NCBI RefSeq assembly: GCF_002197755.1
Contig: NZ_NHOT01000008.1
Coordinates: 1-64,000, forward strand
Direction: 5' to 3'
DNA from: Pedobacter sp. AJM
Lineage (GTDB): Bacteria; Bacteroidota; Bacteroidia; Sphingobacteriales; Sphingobacteriaceae
DNA length: 64,000 nt
Shown: positions 17,084 to 26,752 of the stretch, piece by piece
Position numbering within the stretch: position 1 is the stretch's first letter
How the letters are laid out: each line of letters starts with the position of its first letter
Made by a program: the position numbers and the translations under genes
Notes under the pieces: generated by a model
Seen by the model: the letters and a program-made list of their open reading frames with translations, nothing else
Database searches by the model: none
What the model was told of the DNA's origin: nothing

Positions 17084-20032
17084 ATGAAAATTATGAAATT
17101 GCATCTTATTTTATTATTTCTTTCAACTCAGCTTTTCTTAAACGAAATTTGTATCGCTCAGGTTGATCTTCCAAAGATTATTCCTCCATCTCCAGATGTA
17201 GCGAGCTTGCTTAGATATGCTGAAATTCCTGTAGCACATAGTACGGGTGTTCCAGAGATAAACATTCCTATATATACGGTTAATGCTGGCAAAATTTCCT
17301 TACCAATAAGTTTATCATATCATGCAAGTGGTATAAAAGTTAGAGATATAGCGAGCATTGTTGGTTTGGGATGGTCTCTTAATGCCGGTGGAACTATTGC
17401 CAGGACAGTTCTTGGCAGAAGAGATGAGAGCGAAGATTATGTTGCACCATATAAAACCACCGATGAGTTACAAACAGCGAGAAGCCTTGTAAATGGTTAT
17501 AGCGACGCTATAGATCTGATTAACAAATATCAAAACATGAATAAAGGCAATTTCGAAACTCAAAGTGATAGGTATGCTTATAATTTTAATGGAAAGAGTG
17601 GTATTTTTAGATTTGACTGGCTTAATGGAGATGTTCACCTTATTCCTTATGCACCATTAAAAATTACTAAAGAGTACATCAATAATGTTGTTTCGCCAAC
17701 AAATTTATATTATGTTATCATAGATGAAAATGGAACTAAATATTTCTTCCAAAGCGGTGAAGTTACCTCTCAGGCTGGAATGAATCCAACAACTGCATGG
17801 AATCTTACAAAAATTTTGTCCGTAGATGGTAAGGATGAAATAAGACTTTATTATTCTACTGGTGAAGCTATTGTCCAGGTTTCAGAGTCCGTATCTGTTA
17901 TTAAAAATCCAGGGAATAATGGATCACAAGGGCGACGTGTTGATCCTTCAACTAGCTTTTTAAGAACTCCAATAACCAGTCAGTATTTTCCCCAAAGATT
18001 GGATAGTATTGCCACAAACAATGCTCTAGTAAAATTTACTTATCAAGCAGATCGGCAGGATGGACGAGAGATGCGTCTTATCAGTATTTCAGTTAATGAT
18101 AGAATATCTGGATCGCCTATAAAAAGCGCAAATTTTGGTCAAAGTTATTTCGGTACTAAGGAAGAACATACATTGAGATTGCGTATGGATCAATTACAGT
18201 TGCAGGGTGAGGCCAATACTGCTCCGGAAAATTATGCTTTTAGCTATAACAATAATGTTCCTCCAGGTTATTATTTCACCAGCGGCTATTTATATCCAGG
18301 AGGAAGCTCATTCCCTCCGTATATATTAGAAGATTATTGGGGCTACAGCGGTAGCGGTAGTGGTATACCAAGTGAGTTTTTAGGTTTTTTGAATTCATCT
18401 GAATTATCTCTTTATGGTGGGAATAGAAATCCCAGTACTATAAATATGCAAGATTGCATTCTTCAACAAATTACCTATCCATCTGGTGGACATACAGTAT
18501 TTGAATTTGAATCTAACCGGACTAATAATCAGATGTTTTATAATTATCCTAATCAAGTTAACGCAAATGGTGGCATCGTAGGTGGTTTGAGGATAAAGCG
18601 GATTAAAAATTATTCTGATGCGACTTCATTAGCATTTCAAAAATCATATACTTATGACGCAATAGGCTCAGAACAAACGATTTCATCTATCCAGTTCTCT
18701 TATAAACAACCTGTTACGTACTATAGGTCAGATATGTCTCAAGGTGATTTTTATGGAGTTGATTATATTGGAGTAATTGTAAATGATGTTGCAATTTCTT
18801 CCAGTTTTTATCCACTTTCCATAATGGGATCTTCACCGCTTATTTATAATCAAGTTTCCGAATATCAAGGAACGGTTGATGATAATATTGGTAAAACTAT
18901 ATATACTTACACTATTCCGCCAGCGACAACACTTCAGTCATCAAATTTACTTAGCAGTCCGAGGTTTGTTAATGAGTTTACATTGGATAGGGGAATAAAT
19001 AATCCTTTATTACAGACGAAAACAACTTTTAAAAAGGTTAATGGAGATTTTGTAAAAATTAACCAGTTGGAGAATAAATATTCTTTTAAAAGGACAAATG
19101 AATTTTTGACGGGAATCAGGGTTGATAAAGAAATGCAATTCACGGATTTAACTGGATATTATAGTCCTGATAGTTATGATACTTCTTATTTTTGGGATTA
19201 TTTAAATTCCTATACATGGGAGGCTACTAAAGGATATGAAGATGTACCTGTACTCGATTCGACAATCACAAGTGATTTCTCTGATATATCGAATCCTATA
19301 ATTCAGAAAACCAGCTTCAAGTATGAAAACCTGACACATTTACAGGTGACTCAAAAAGAAGTTTATGATGGTAAAGGTGGTAAGATTATTACTTTATTTC
19401 GATATCCTCATAATTTTTCTGACCAACAACCATATTCTGATATGGTGAATAACTATCATAATTGGTCTCAGCTCATAGAAAAATCTGATTATAGAAATAG
19501 TACGGATCCGGCAAATCTCATTGAAGCTACCAAAACAAACTTTATTGATTGGGGCAATTTGATTATTTCCCCAGGTTCTGTCGAAACTATGGGGAGAGGT
19601 GAGGATTACAAAACAAGGCTGTCATTTCAAGGATATTTCTCAAATGATAAGATCAAGGGATTTTCAATTCATGGGGGGGCTAGAACAAGTTATCTATATA
19701 GTTACAATTCCCAATACCCGATAGCAGAGATTAAGAATGCTGATTATGCAGTTATTGAAAGTCTTTTAACCACAACCTCTATTGAACTATTCAGCAATAA
19801 GGTTAACCCTGACAAGGTGGCTATTGATTCTTTCTTGGCACCATTGAAAGCAAACCTACCTAACGCTTTTATTACCACCTACACCTACAAACCTTTAATT
19901 GGCATGACCAGCATGACGGATCCGAAAGGGATGACGACAACCTATGAATACGATGATTTTGGTCGTTTGAAATGGGTAAAGGATCAGCATGGTAATATTG
20001 TAAAGGAAAATACTTATCACTATAAAAATTAA
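17084..20032 (+). CDS. Large exported RHS/YD-repeat protein (SpvB-like N-terminus)
   Basis: A 982-residue protein with a signal peptide (LHLILLFLSTQLF to CIAQ). The N-terminus (about residues 45-130) has the SpvB/RHS-associated start: TGVPEINIPIYTV, LPISLSYHASGIKV and GLGWSLNAGGTI. A long beta-rich middle follows. The C-terminus carries YD repeats (TDPKGMTTTYEYDDFGRLKWVKDQHGN) and ends there without a toxin domain. It ends 6 bp before the next RHS gene. The pair looks like a split RHS shell in which this half supplies the N-terminal part; no immunity gene is needed. Confidence 0.85.
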   Translation: MKIMKLHLILLFLSTQLFLNEICIAQVDLPKIIPPSPDVASLLRYAEIPVAHSTGVPEINIPIYTVNAGKISLPISLSYHASGIKVRDIASIVGLGWSLNAGGTIARTVLGRRDESEDYVAPYKTTDELQTARSLVNGYSDAIDLINKYQNMNKGNFETQSDRYAYNFNGKSGIFRFDWLNGDVHLIPYAPLKITKEYINNVVSPTNLYYVIIDENGTKYFFQSGEVTSQAGMNPTTAWNLTKILSVDGKDEIRLYYSTGEAIVQVSESVSVIKNPGNNGSQGRRVDPSTSFLRTPITSQYFPQRLDSIATNNALVKFTYQADRQDGREMRLISISVNDRISGSPIKSANFGQSYFGTKEEHTLRLRMDQLQLQGEANTAPENYAFSYNNNVPPGYYFTSGYLYPGGSSFPPYILEDYWGYSGSGSGIPSEFLGFLNSSELSLYGGNRNPSTINMQDCILQQITYPSGGHTVFEFESNRTNNQMFYNYPNQVNANGGIVGGLRIKRIKNYSDATSLAFQKSYTYDAIGSEQTISSIQFSYKQPVTYYRSDMSQGDFYGVDYIGVIVNDVAISSSFYPLSIMGSSPLIYNQVSEYQGTVDDNIGKTIYTYTIPPATTLQSSNLLSSPRFVNEFTLDRGINNPLLQTKTTFKKVNGDFVKINQLENKYSFKRTNEFLTGIRVDKEMQFTDLTGYYSPDSYDTSYFWDYLNSYTWEATKGYEDVPVLDSTITSDFSDISNPIIQKTSFKYENLTHLQVTQKEVYDGKGGKIITLFRYPHNFSDQQPYSDMVNNYHNWSQLIEKSDYRNSTDPANLIEATKTNFIDWGNLIISPGSVETMGRGEDYKTRLSFQGYFSNDKIKGFSIHGGARTSYLYSYNSQYPIAEIKNADYAVIESLLTTTSIELFSNKVNPDKVAIDSFLAPLKANLPNAFITTYTYKPLIGMTSMTDPKGMTTTYEYDDFGRLKWVKDQHGNIVKENTYHYKN

Positions 20033-20038
20033 GGCCTC

Positions 20039-23000
20039 ATGAACATACAGATTAAACAGTTGATTACGGGTTTTTTCCTGCTCATCTGCATGCAACAGGT
20101 GAGTGCCCAGTTGGTAGTTAGCCAATATAACAATGAGTCGCAAATCAGTGCGCCAAGCAGCGTTACGCTGGTGAATGGTTTTCATGCCACCGGAAATGTC
20201 CGCATCTTCACGACAGGGATTACTTATCAGAATTGCGATGCGCAGGTTTCAAACCCAAGTAATGACCAGAACTATATCCTGACGCGTACTTTTCGCGAAC
20301 CAAATGTGAACAATAATAATGTAGGCACTATCCGCGGAATCTGCGGGGAAAACCAGACGATCCAGTATTTTGACGGTCTGGGCCGGCCTTTGCAAACGGT
20401 TCAGTTAAATGGGACTTTAGCAGGACATGATTTGGTTCAGCCATTCGCTTATGATGCTTTTGGCCGTGAAACAATCAAATACCAGGCCTATTCGGTATGG
20501 CAGAACAAAGGTGCTTATCGTTCAGACGCAATCAGCGGTGGTGGCCAGGCTGGTTATTATACGAGTCCCCCTTCTGGCATCAAGGCTACTGGTACACCTT
20601 TTTCACAGACAGTTTTTGAGGCCAGTCCGCTGAACCGGGTACTGGAGCAGGGCACCCCGGGTGATGCCTGGCAGCCTGTGGCAAACAGCAATGCCGGGCA
20701 TACCCTAAAAATGGAATATGGAACGAATACATATAATGATGTAAAACTCTGGCAAATTAATAGCACCGGTAACGGAGCGGTTGCCTCGGTTTATTTACCA
20801 GGAAAATTGTATAAAACCATCAGTAAAGATGAAAACTGGACCTCAGGCAATGCCGGTATTACCGAAGAGTTTAAAGATTTTGAGGGTCGTGTGGTATTGA
20901 AACGGGTATGGGAAAGCAATGATAAAAGCCTGAGTACCTATTATGTTTATGACGACCTTGGTAACCTGCGGTATGTGCTTCCGCCTGCAGTAAATGCAGG
21001 CAGTGACCGTTCGGCTGAGATCACCAGCTTTGATGAAGGAGGGGATGCTTTTAATGATTTCATTTATGGTTATCATTATGATGGCAGAAAAAGGGTGATC
21101 AGGAAAAAAGTGCCTGGCAAAGGATGGGAAGAACTAATTTATAACCCACTTGACCAGGTGGTATTTACCCAGGATGCGATTCAGGCCGGAAGCCAGGAGC
21201 GTTCATTTACTAAATATGATGCTTTAGGTAGAGTAACAATGAATGGAGTAGAAAGTGGCCATGGAAGAACACGTGAGAGCATCCAGGAAGAAATCAACAA
21301 TTACCAGGGTGTTTATTATGATTCGAGAAGTACAGCCAATCCTGAGGGTCATGGCTATGATTATGCCAGTACGCCGGCTTACTGGCCAAAGATGCGGGTA
21401 GATGTGGTTAACTATTATGATAATTATGAAAATATACCCAATCTTCCAAACAATGAATCTGGCAGTTATAGCGGTATGACTAAAGGATTATTAACTGCGC
21501 AAAAGGTTAGGGTTTTGGGGACAGATGATTTCCTCTGGACGGTAAACTATTACGATAATGAAGGCAGGGTGGTTAAGGTCTATAAACAGCATTACCTTTC
21601 AGGAAGCATTAGCGCATCGAACTATGATGATATTACCAATAGCTATAGTTTTGTTGGCGAGCTTAATTCAAGTACCCGGGTTCACCATGCCAATGGTGCT
21701 GCCACTACGATTACAGACCGTTATGAATATGATCACACCGGGCGCCAATTAGCTACCTTTCAAAAGATCAACGATCAGGCAGAGGTTGTTTTAGCACACC
21801 AGGTTTACAATGAATTAGGGCAGTTGAAAGAAAAGAAACTACATAACGACCATCAGTCAACAGCATTTGCCTATAATGAACGCGGCTGGATGACGGGAAG
21901 CAGTAGCAATGAATTCAGTATGGAACTGCGGTACAATGAGAATATCACAGGTGAGGCAGATGCGCAGTTCAATGGCAACATTGCCAACCAGCTTTGGGGG
22001 CAGGGAAACAGTCTTCCTTACAGTTTCAGCTACAGGTATGATAAACTGAACAGGCTTAAAAAAGGGATTACGGCAGGCCTTACCAACGTGATGAGTGAGC
22101 AGATGGAATATGATGTGATGGGGAACTTCAAATGGCTATCACGAGATGGTGGCAATGCAAATCACTATGATTATCCACATGGGAACCAGTTATGGTATGT
22201 GGCCTACGTTACCAATGGTTATGCCTATGATGCGAATGGCAACGCCACCACCGATGGACGATCTGGTTATTCTATTCAATATAATCACCTGAACCTGCCA
22301 AAGTATATACCTGATGTCAAACTTACGTATACCTACGATGCTACGGGTAGGAAGCTAAGTAAAAACAGCAATGGCTCGTTTCGGAACTATATTGATGGAA
22401 TTGAGTATAAACCTGACGGTACTATTGATTTTATTCAGACAGCTGAAGGCTTAGCTCAGAATAATGGAGGAACCTATACCTACCATTACAATCTTTCCGA
22501 TCACCTTGGAAATGTGAGATATAGTTTTGATGTTGCTAATGGAGTGATGGGAAAATTAGAGCAAACTGATTATTATCCTTTTGGCATGAAGAGAAATACA
22601 TTTGCAAGTGGTGCAAACAATAAATATCTTTACAATGGTAAAGAGATGCAGGATGAGCTGGGCCCTCCCGGACAGGAAGGTCATTATGATTACGGTGCAA
22701 GGTTCTATGATCCGGTAATTGGAAGGTGGAATGTTGTAGACCCACTTTCTGAAAAAATGAGGAGGTATAGTCCTTACGTTTATGGGTTTAATAATCCTAT
22801 TAGGTTCGTTGACCCCGATGGGATGATGCCTAATGATTGGGTAAGGGGTAAAAATGGTATTTACTGGGACAAGAATGCGACATCGCAATTTACTACAAAA
22901 TCGGGAGAAGAGTACATCGGTTCTAAATGGTCGGATGTTCAAAATTATATCGCTAGTAATACACCACAGCAGGATGGACCGAGGCTAAGTGCAGGAAAAC

Positions 23001-23509
23001 CAGTTTCTAAGGCAGAAATGGTTCGAAGAGAGCTGGCTTATAATCAATCTCAACAGGTAATCGACTATCAGGATATGTCTCAGCCGACCACGAGTTTGGC
23101 CATTGGTAAAAATGTAGTGGAGTTCTTTGCTGTTGAATATGCTGGTGCTAAAATTTTAAGCGGAGCAAGCAAACTGTATGAAACATTTAGGGGCTCATCT
23201 GGAGTTTTGGACGGGTCATTTTCTGTTTCTAATTGGGCAGGTTATCCAGCTGGCGGAATACAGCCTTCTGGGCCATTCAGATTGTTAGAGGGTGCAGAAT
23301 ATACAACAGCAAGGGAATTGGCAAATTCCACGAATAGGGCAATGCGCAAAGCTAATCCAGAAATGTTCAAAGGTTTACAGATACACGAAATACAGCCTGT
23401 GAAATTTGGAGGAAGCCCAACCGATATCTCAAACAAAATATTCTTAACACCTGCTCAACACGCTCAATATACAAATTATTGGAATTCGATGATGAGGAGT
23501 ATTAAATAA
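20039..23509 (+). CDS. RHS polymorphic toxin with HNH-like C-terminal tip
   Basis: A 1156-residue exported protein (signal peptide ending VSAQ). The N-terminus has a DUF6443-like region (ILTRTFREP, IQYFDGLGRPLQTV). Many YD repeats follow. The RHS core closes with YLYNGKEMQDE, YDYGARFYDPVIGRWNVVDP and NNPIRFVDPDGM at about residues 860-930. The last 225 residues are the variable tip. It ends in IHEIQPVKFGGSPTDISNK and an LTPAQHAQY segment, an HNH/endonuclease VII-like metal site. Toxin activity on DNA is predicted, not shown. A SUKH-type immunity gene starts 7 bp downstream. Confidence 0.87.
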   Translation: MNIQIKQLITGFFLLICMQQVSAQLVVSQYNNESQISAPSSVTLVNGFHATGNVRIFTTGITYQNCDAQVSNPSNDQNYILTRTFREPNVNNNNVGTIRGICGENQTIQYFDGLGRPLQTVQLNGTLAGHDLVQPFAYDAFGRETIKYQAYSVWQNKGAYRSDAISGGGQAGYYTSPPSGIKATGTPFSQTVFEASPLNRVLEQGTPGDAWQPVANSNAGHTLKMEYGTNTYNDVKLWQINSTGNGAVASVYLPGKLYKTISKDENWTSGNAGITEEFKDFEGRVVLKRVWESNDKSLSTYYVYDDLGNLRYVLPPAVNAGSDRSAEITSFDEGGDAFNDFIYGYHYDGRKRVIRKKVPGKGWEELIYNPLDQVVFTQDAIQAGSQERSFTKYDALGRVTMNGVESGHGRTRESIQEEINNYQGVYYDSRSTANPEGHGYDYASTPAYWPKMRVDVVNYYDNYENIPNLPNNESGSYSGMTKGLLTAQKVRVLGTDDFLWTVNYYDNEGRVVKVYKQHYLSGSISASNYDDITNSYSFVGELNSSTRVHHANGAATTITDRYEYDHTGRQLATFQKINDQAEVVLAHQVYNELGQLKEKKLHNDHQSTAFAYNERGWMTGSSSNEFSMELRYNENITGEADAQFNGNIANQLWGQGNSLPYSFSYRYDKLNRLKKGITAGLTNVMSEQMEYDVMGNFKWLSRDGGNANHYDYPHGNQLWYVAYVTNGYAYDANGNATTDGRSGYSIQYNHLNLPKYIPDVKLTYTYDATGRKLSKNSNGSFRNYIDGIEYKPDGTIDFIQTAEGLAQNNGGTYTYHYNLSDHLGNVRYSFDVANGVMGKLEQTDYYPFGMKRNTFASGANNKYLYNGKEMQDELGPPGQEGHYDYGARFYDPVIGRWNVVDPLSEKMRRYSPYVYGFNNPIRFVDPDGMMPNDWVRGKNGIYWDKNATSQFTTKSGEEYIGSKWSDVQNYIASNTPQQDGPRLSAGKPVSKAEMVRRELAYNQSQQVIDYQDMSQPTTSLAIGKNVVEFFAVEYAGAKILSGASKLYETFRGSSGVLDGSFSVSNWAGYPAGGIQPSGPFRLLEGAEYTTARELANSTNRAMRKANPEMFKGLQIHEIQPVKFGGSPTDISNKIFLTPAQHAQYTNYWNSMMRSIK

Positions 23510-23516
23510 ATAAGAT

Positions 23517-23882
23517 ATGGGAATAGTAGACAAAAACAATCCACCTTTGGATAGTGAGATAAGTTCTTTTTTAAGCAAAATAGACTTTCAATTACCAAGT
23601 GGGTTTATAGATTTTTTTAAAGATGCCAATGGTGCAGATGTAAGTACAGATGATAAATTCGTAGCCTTGTGGGCTTTGACAGATATGGTGCAGTTAAATA
23701 AAGAATATAATGTTGAAGAATATGCTCCTGAATTTTTTGTGTTTGGTTCTGATGGCGGGGATACTGCATATGCAATAGAAAAAAGCACAGGAGATATTTA
23801 TGAGATGCCGTTTATAGGTATGTCAAAAGAAGAAGCAAAATATATTAGTAAAACATTTACTGCTTTCATTGAAGAATTATAG
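23517..23882 (+). CDS. SUKH (SMI1/KNR4) family immunity protein
   Basis: A 121-residue acidic protein. It shows the SUKH pattern: PSGFIDFFKDANGAD near residue 25, FVALWALTDMVQLNKEYN, APEFFVFGSDGGDTAYAI and an EMPFIGM segment before a C-terminal helix. SUKH proteins bind and neutralize nuclease toxins, HNH-type ones being common partners. Its place 7 bp after the RHS toxin gene and before a strong terminator fits an immunity role. Confidence 0.88.
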   Translation: MGIVDKNNPPLDSEISSFLSKIDFQLPSGFIDFFKDANGADVSTDDKFVALWALTDMVQLNKEYNVEEYAPEFFVFGSDGGDTAYAIEKSTGDIYEMPFIGMSKEEAKYISKTFTAFIEEL

Positions 23883-23900
23883 TTGATTTGAAGATTGAAT

Positions 23901-23934
23901 AACACAAAAGCCACTTTCGGGTGGCTTTTGTGTT
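23901..23934. terminator. Perfect 14-bp bidirectional terminator
   Basis: AACACAAAAGCCAC pairs exactly with GTGGCTTTTGTGTT around a 6-nt loop, between the immunity gene and the convergent XRE gene. Confidence 0.88.
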
Positions 23935-23940
23935 AAAGTA

Positions 23941-24294
23941 CTATTTAGCGAATGCCTTTTTTGTCTTGAAGTTCTGTATGTAGGTATCGATTACGTTGAA
24001 GAGAACTGACTGTGTATCTGCATCCATTTTCTGTATATCGTTGATGCGTTCCACGGTTTCCTTTTCGTAGGATGCGTTCTCGCCCTCTCCAATCAAAAAA
24101 TCCACCGTTACCTCGAATGCTTTGGCCATCTTTGCCACCATCTCTATGGATGGCAGGTTCTCGTTTCGCTCGTACTTTCCGATGATTTCACGAGATGCCC
24201 CAATCTGCTGTGCAAGGTCGCCCTGCGACCAGTCCCTGGTCTTTCTGAGCGTGATTATCTTGCTTCCGATGTTTAATGTATTACTCATATCCAA
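23941..24294 (-). CDS. XRE-family helix-turn-helix regulator
   Basis: A 117-residue repressor-like protein. Residues about 10-65 are a classical Cro/CI HTH: KIITLRKTRDWSQGDLAQQ, IGASREIIGKYERNENLPS and MVAKMAKAFEVTVDFLIG. A C-terminal helical tail follows. It is transcribed divergently from the truncated ATPase gene with a 140-bp AT-rich gap, where it may autoregulate. Such regulators often mark mobile elements. Confidence 0.88.
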   Translation of the reverse strand: MDMSNTLNIGSKIITLRKTRDWSQGDLAQQIGASREIIGKYERNENLPSIEMVAKMAKAFEVTVDFLIGEGENASYEKETVERINDIQKMDADTQSVLFNVIDTYIQNFKTKKAFAK

Positions 24295-24434
24295 CCGTTG
24301 TTACAATGAAAATGTAAATATAAGAGAACTTTATTGCATAAAAAAGTAAGGTGTTAGTTGCGTAAATGAGAAATAGTTTATTGTTTTGTGAAACAAGTTA
24401 CACATCAAAATCTTTTTAAACTTTTTTTTGTACG

Positions 24435-25289
24435 ATGGTCAAACTCATTTCAGAAAATCCGGAGCTGTTAATCTACATCGATGGAAAAATCCATATCACG
24501 GTACTTGGCGGAATAAAACTAACTGGATTGGACAGGTTAAAAGTGACTTTGAAACTGAGCCTAACAGGAAAGTCAAACACGGCCTACCGCCACAACCTCG
24601 ACCTGTACAACGGCATCCAGACAGAGCAGTTGATTGAGAAAGCCTCTGAAATGTTGGATGTGAGCACAAGTGAAACCAGCCAAATCATCAACAGGTTGAT
24701 AACCGAACTGGAAAACTACCGGGCGCAACGATTGGAGGAAATGAAGCCCAAACAGCCCGAAAAAAGGGAGCTATCAGAAGCGGAACGGAGACAAGCAATA
24801 ACCTTTCTAAAATCAGCAAATCTTTTACAGCGTACAAAGGAAGCGATAAAATTGAGCGGACTGATTGGCGAGGAAACCAACAGCATGATTGCCTACCTGA
24901 CCTATACGAGCAGGAAACGCCACGTACCATTGCACCTGATGTGCCTTGGCGCAAGTGGAACAGGTAAAACTTGGCTACAGGAAAAAGTATCTGAACTGAT
25001 GCCGGAGGAAGATAAACTAGAAATTACCACGCTCAGTAGCAACGCTTTTTATTACTTCGGACGTGAGGAACTGAAACACAAACTGCTATTAATTGAAGAC
25101 CTGGACGGAGCAGAAAGCGTACTCTATCCGTTAAGAGAGCTACAGAGCAAACGAAAAATAAGCAAGACCGTTACACTTAAAGACAACAAAGGTAACCTTA
25201 AAACGGTTACGCTAAATGTTGAGGGTCCAGTCTGCGTGAGCGGTTGTACCACCCCTAGCTGGCGCACGCGTATCGCGTGTGAGAGATGA
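24435..25289 (+). pseudogene. Truncated mobile-element P-loop ATPase (primase/helicase-like)
   Basis: A 284-residue product resembling the N-terminal and ATPase parts of the larger DNA primase/helicase-like proteins carried by Bacteroidota mobile elements. Visible are the Walker A CLGASGTGKTWL near residue 175, a Walker B-like LLLIEDLDGAE near 220 and the ELQSKRKISKT segment. Homology appears to stop at VCVSGCTT; the last dozen residues are unrelated and are encoded by a palindromic junction sequence. Base use is more GC-rich than in the RHS region. I read it as a remnant of an integrated element. Confidence 0.65.
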
Positions 25290-25380
25290 ATAAAGTTGTA
25301 GCAAAAATGTCGGGCTTTACTATTTACTTTGCGAAAGCTCAAATCTGCCTATGAGAGAAGTAAGATGAACCATAAACTAT
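25254..25380. other. Junction sequence with a CACGCG palindrome
   Basis: After the break in the ATPase gene, GCTGGCGCACGCG-TAT-CGCGTGTGAG forms a short GC-rich inverted repeat that is unlike its AT-rich surroundings. It may be an element end or a small repeat that cut the gene. No transposase lies nearby. Confidence 0.45.
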
Positions 25381-25388
25381 GCTATTTT

Positions 25389-26516
25389 TTAAAAAGCCTC
25401 CGCTATACTAATATAAAATCCACTCTGGCGTTTTTCATTGGCCCTTTTTTCACCAATACCATAATCTAAACGGATACTGATACCTTTTTCCGGATCAAAG
25501 AAATACCTCAAACCTGCACCGTAATTAGGTTTAAATGAACGGATAGAAAAATGATCAATGCCCCAAACTGTTCCGGTTCCTCCGAAGGCTGTCGCACCAA
25601 AACGGTTACTGTACCGGTACCGCAATTCGGCCTGAAAGGCCAGGAGGTTTTCATCACGGTAACGTCCGCCATAATAGCCGCGCATCATTTCATCATTGCC
25701 CATTTGCGGAAGAAGGTAAACAGGTGTGTTTTTACCCATAACGGTATTGTATAAGCCCTGCATCCCAATGGCAAAACTTTTATTTAATTTCCAGAAGTTC
25801 CGTGCATCAATTTTGATCTGGCTGCCGGTAAAGTTGTCTGTTGAGAAAACAGCGGGCGCATATTGGTACGTACCCCTTATAAAGAAGCCTTTTGTGGTGT
25901 AATTATTATTGTTTCTCGAATCATAACTTTGTGATACGCCTACATAAAAAACACTTCCTGATCTGTTATTATAATACGCATCACGACTAAAAATGCCATC
26001 AGCTACCAAATCGCGGTATTTATAATTCTCAAAACCTAAAGAAACGCCCGTATAGGCTTTCGGTAACAGTTGTTTCTCGGCCTGAAGCAATATTTTAATC
26101 TGTTGCTGGATGAGTTTGTCTTCATTCGTTTCTTCGGTGCTGTTTCCAATACCATAAAAATTAAAGGGCATCCGTTTGAAACGTAACTCTCCTATATAAT
26201 GTAGCGTATTACCTTTGCCCCAGATGTCAATCATGGAACTCATGTTATAGGCTTTCAAAGTAGAATAGTTCAGGTTAAGTGTAATTGATGAAGGGCGGTT
26301 AAGCGTATCCTGCCGGTCAGCATAAAAGCCAACAATAGCACCCACGCCAAACTGAAATCCAGTTTCCTGGGCATAACCAAATGAAGGGATGGGTAAAAAA
26401 CTCGCTTTTCTCAGCGTATCTTTCTCGTTAGAAAGCATTTTTTTTATCAGTTTCATTTGAGCCAATGCGCTTCCACACAGGATTACAAATACTAAGAGGA
26501 AATAAATTTTTTTCAT
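25389..26516 (-). CDS. BamA/TamA-like outer-membrane beta-barrel protein
   Basis: A 375-residue outer-membrane protein with a signal peptide (VILCGSALAQ). It matches the surface-antigen (Omp85 C-terminal barrel) family: PIPSFGYAQETGFQFG at the start, repeated amphipathic strands, GFFIRGTYQYAPA, and the closing LRYFFDPEKGISIRLDYGIGE with FYISIAEAF, ending in an aromatic residue. No POTRA domain is present, so it is a barrel-only relative, and transport of a lipid or protein cannot be assumed. It stands alone. Confidence 0.88.
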   Translation of the reverse strand: MKKIYFLLVFVILCGSALAQMKLIKKMLSNEKDTLRKASFLPIPSFGYAQETGFQFGVGAIVGFYADRQDTLNRPSSITLNLNYSTLKAYNMSSMIDIWGKGNTLHYIGELRFKRMPFNFYGIGNSTEETNEDKLIQQQIKILLQAEKQLLPKAYTGVSLGFENYKYRDLVADGIFSRDAYYNNRSGSVFYVGVSQSYDSRNNNNYTTKGFFIRGTYQYAPAVFSTDNFTGSQIKIDARNFWKLNKSFAIGMQGLYNTVMGKNTPVYLLPQMGNDEMMRGYYGGRYRDENLLAFQAELRYRYSNRFGATAFGGTGTVWGIDHFSIRSFKPNYGAGLRYFFDPEKGISIRLDYGIGEKRANEKRQSGFYISIAEAF

Positions 26517-26579
26517 CGCCGCAAATTAACTGAATTTTTATTTAAGATTTATTGATTCGTGGGTCAATGGTTCATTAGT

Positions 26580-26660
26580 CCTTGTTCTTTATTCCTTACT
26601 CTTTGCTCTTTCTTCCTTGCTCCTTACTCTCTGTTCCTTACTCTTTGTCGCATAAGATGA
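26580..26660 (+). repeat. Pyrimidine-rich low-complexity stretch
   Basis: Variants of TTCCTTACTCTTTGCTC recur about six times on the + strand, ahead of the deoxyhypusine synthase-like gene. This is common intergenic simple sequence; a GAAAAACTTTGCAGCCTTTGCGG segment after it is also repeat-like. Confidence 0.5.
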
Positions 26661-26695
26661 TTTACTTTGCCTGCCTTGCGAAAAACTTTGCAGCC

Positions 26696-26731
26696 TTTGC
26701 GGTTAAATTTCAAGCTAAATGCCTATTTTTG
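26696..26731 (+). promoter_or_regulatory. Candidate promoter of the deoxyhypusine synthase-like gene
   Basis: TTTG at 26696-26699 and TATTTTTG at 26724-26731 fit the Bacteroidota consensus but with a 24-nt spacer. The ATG follows 21 nt later. Confidence 0.4.
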
Positions 26732-26752
26732 CGCCAAATAAGACAAAACAAA

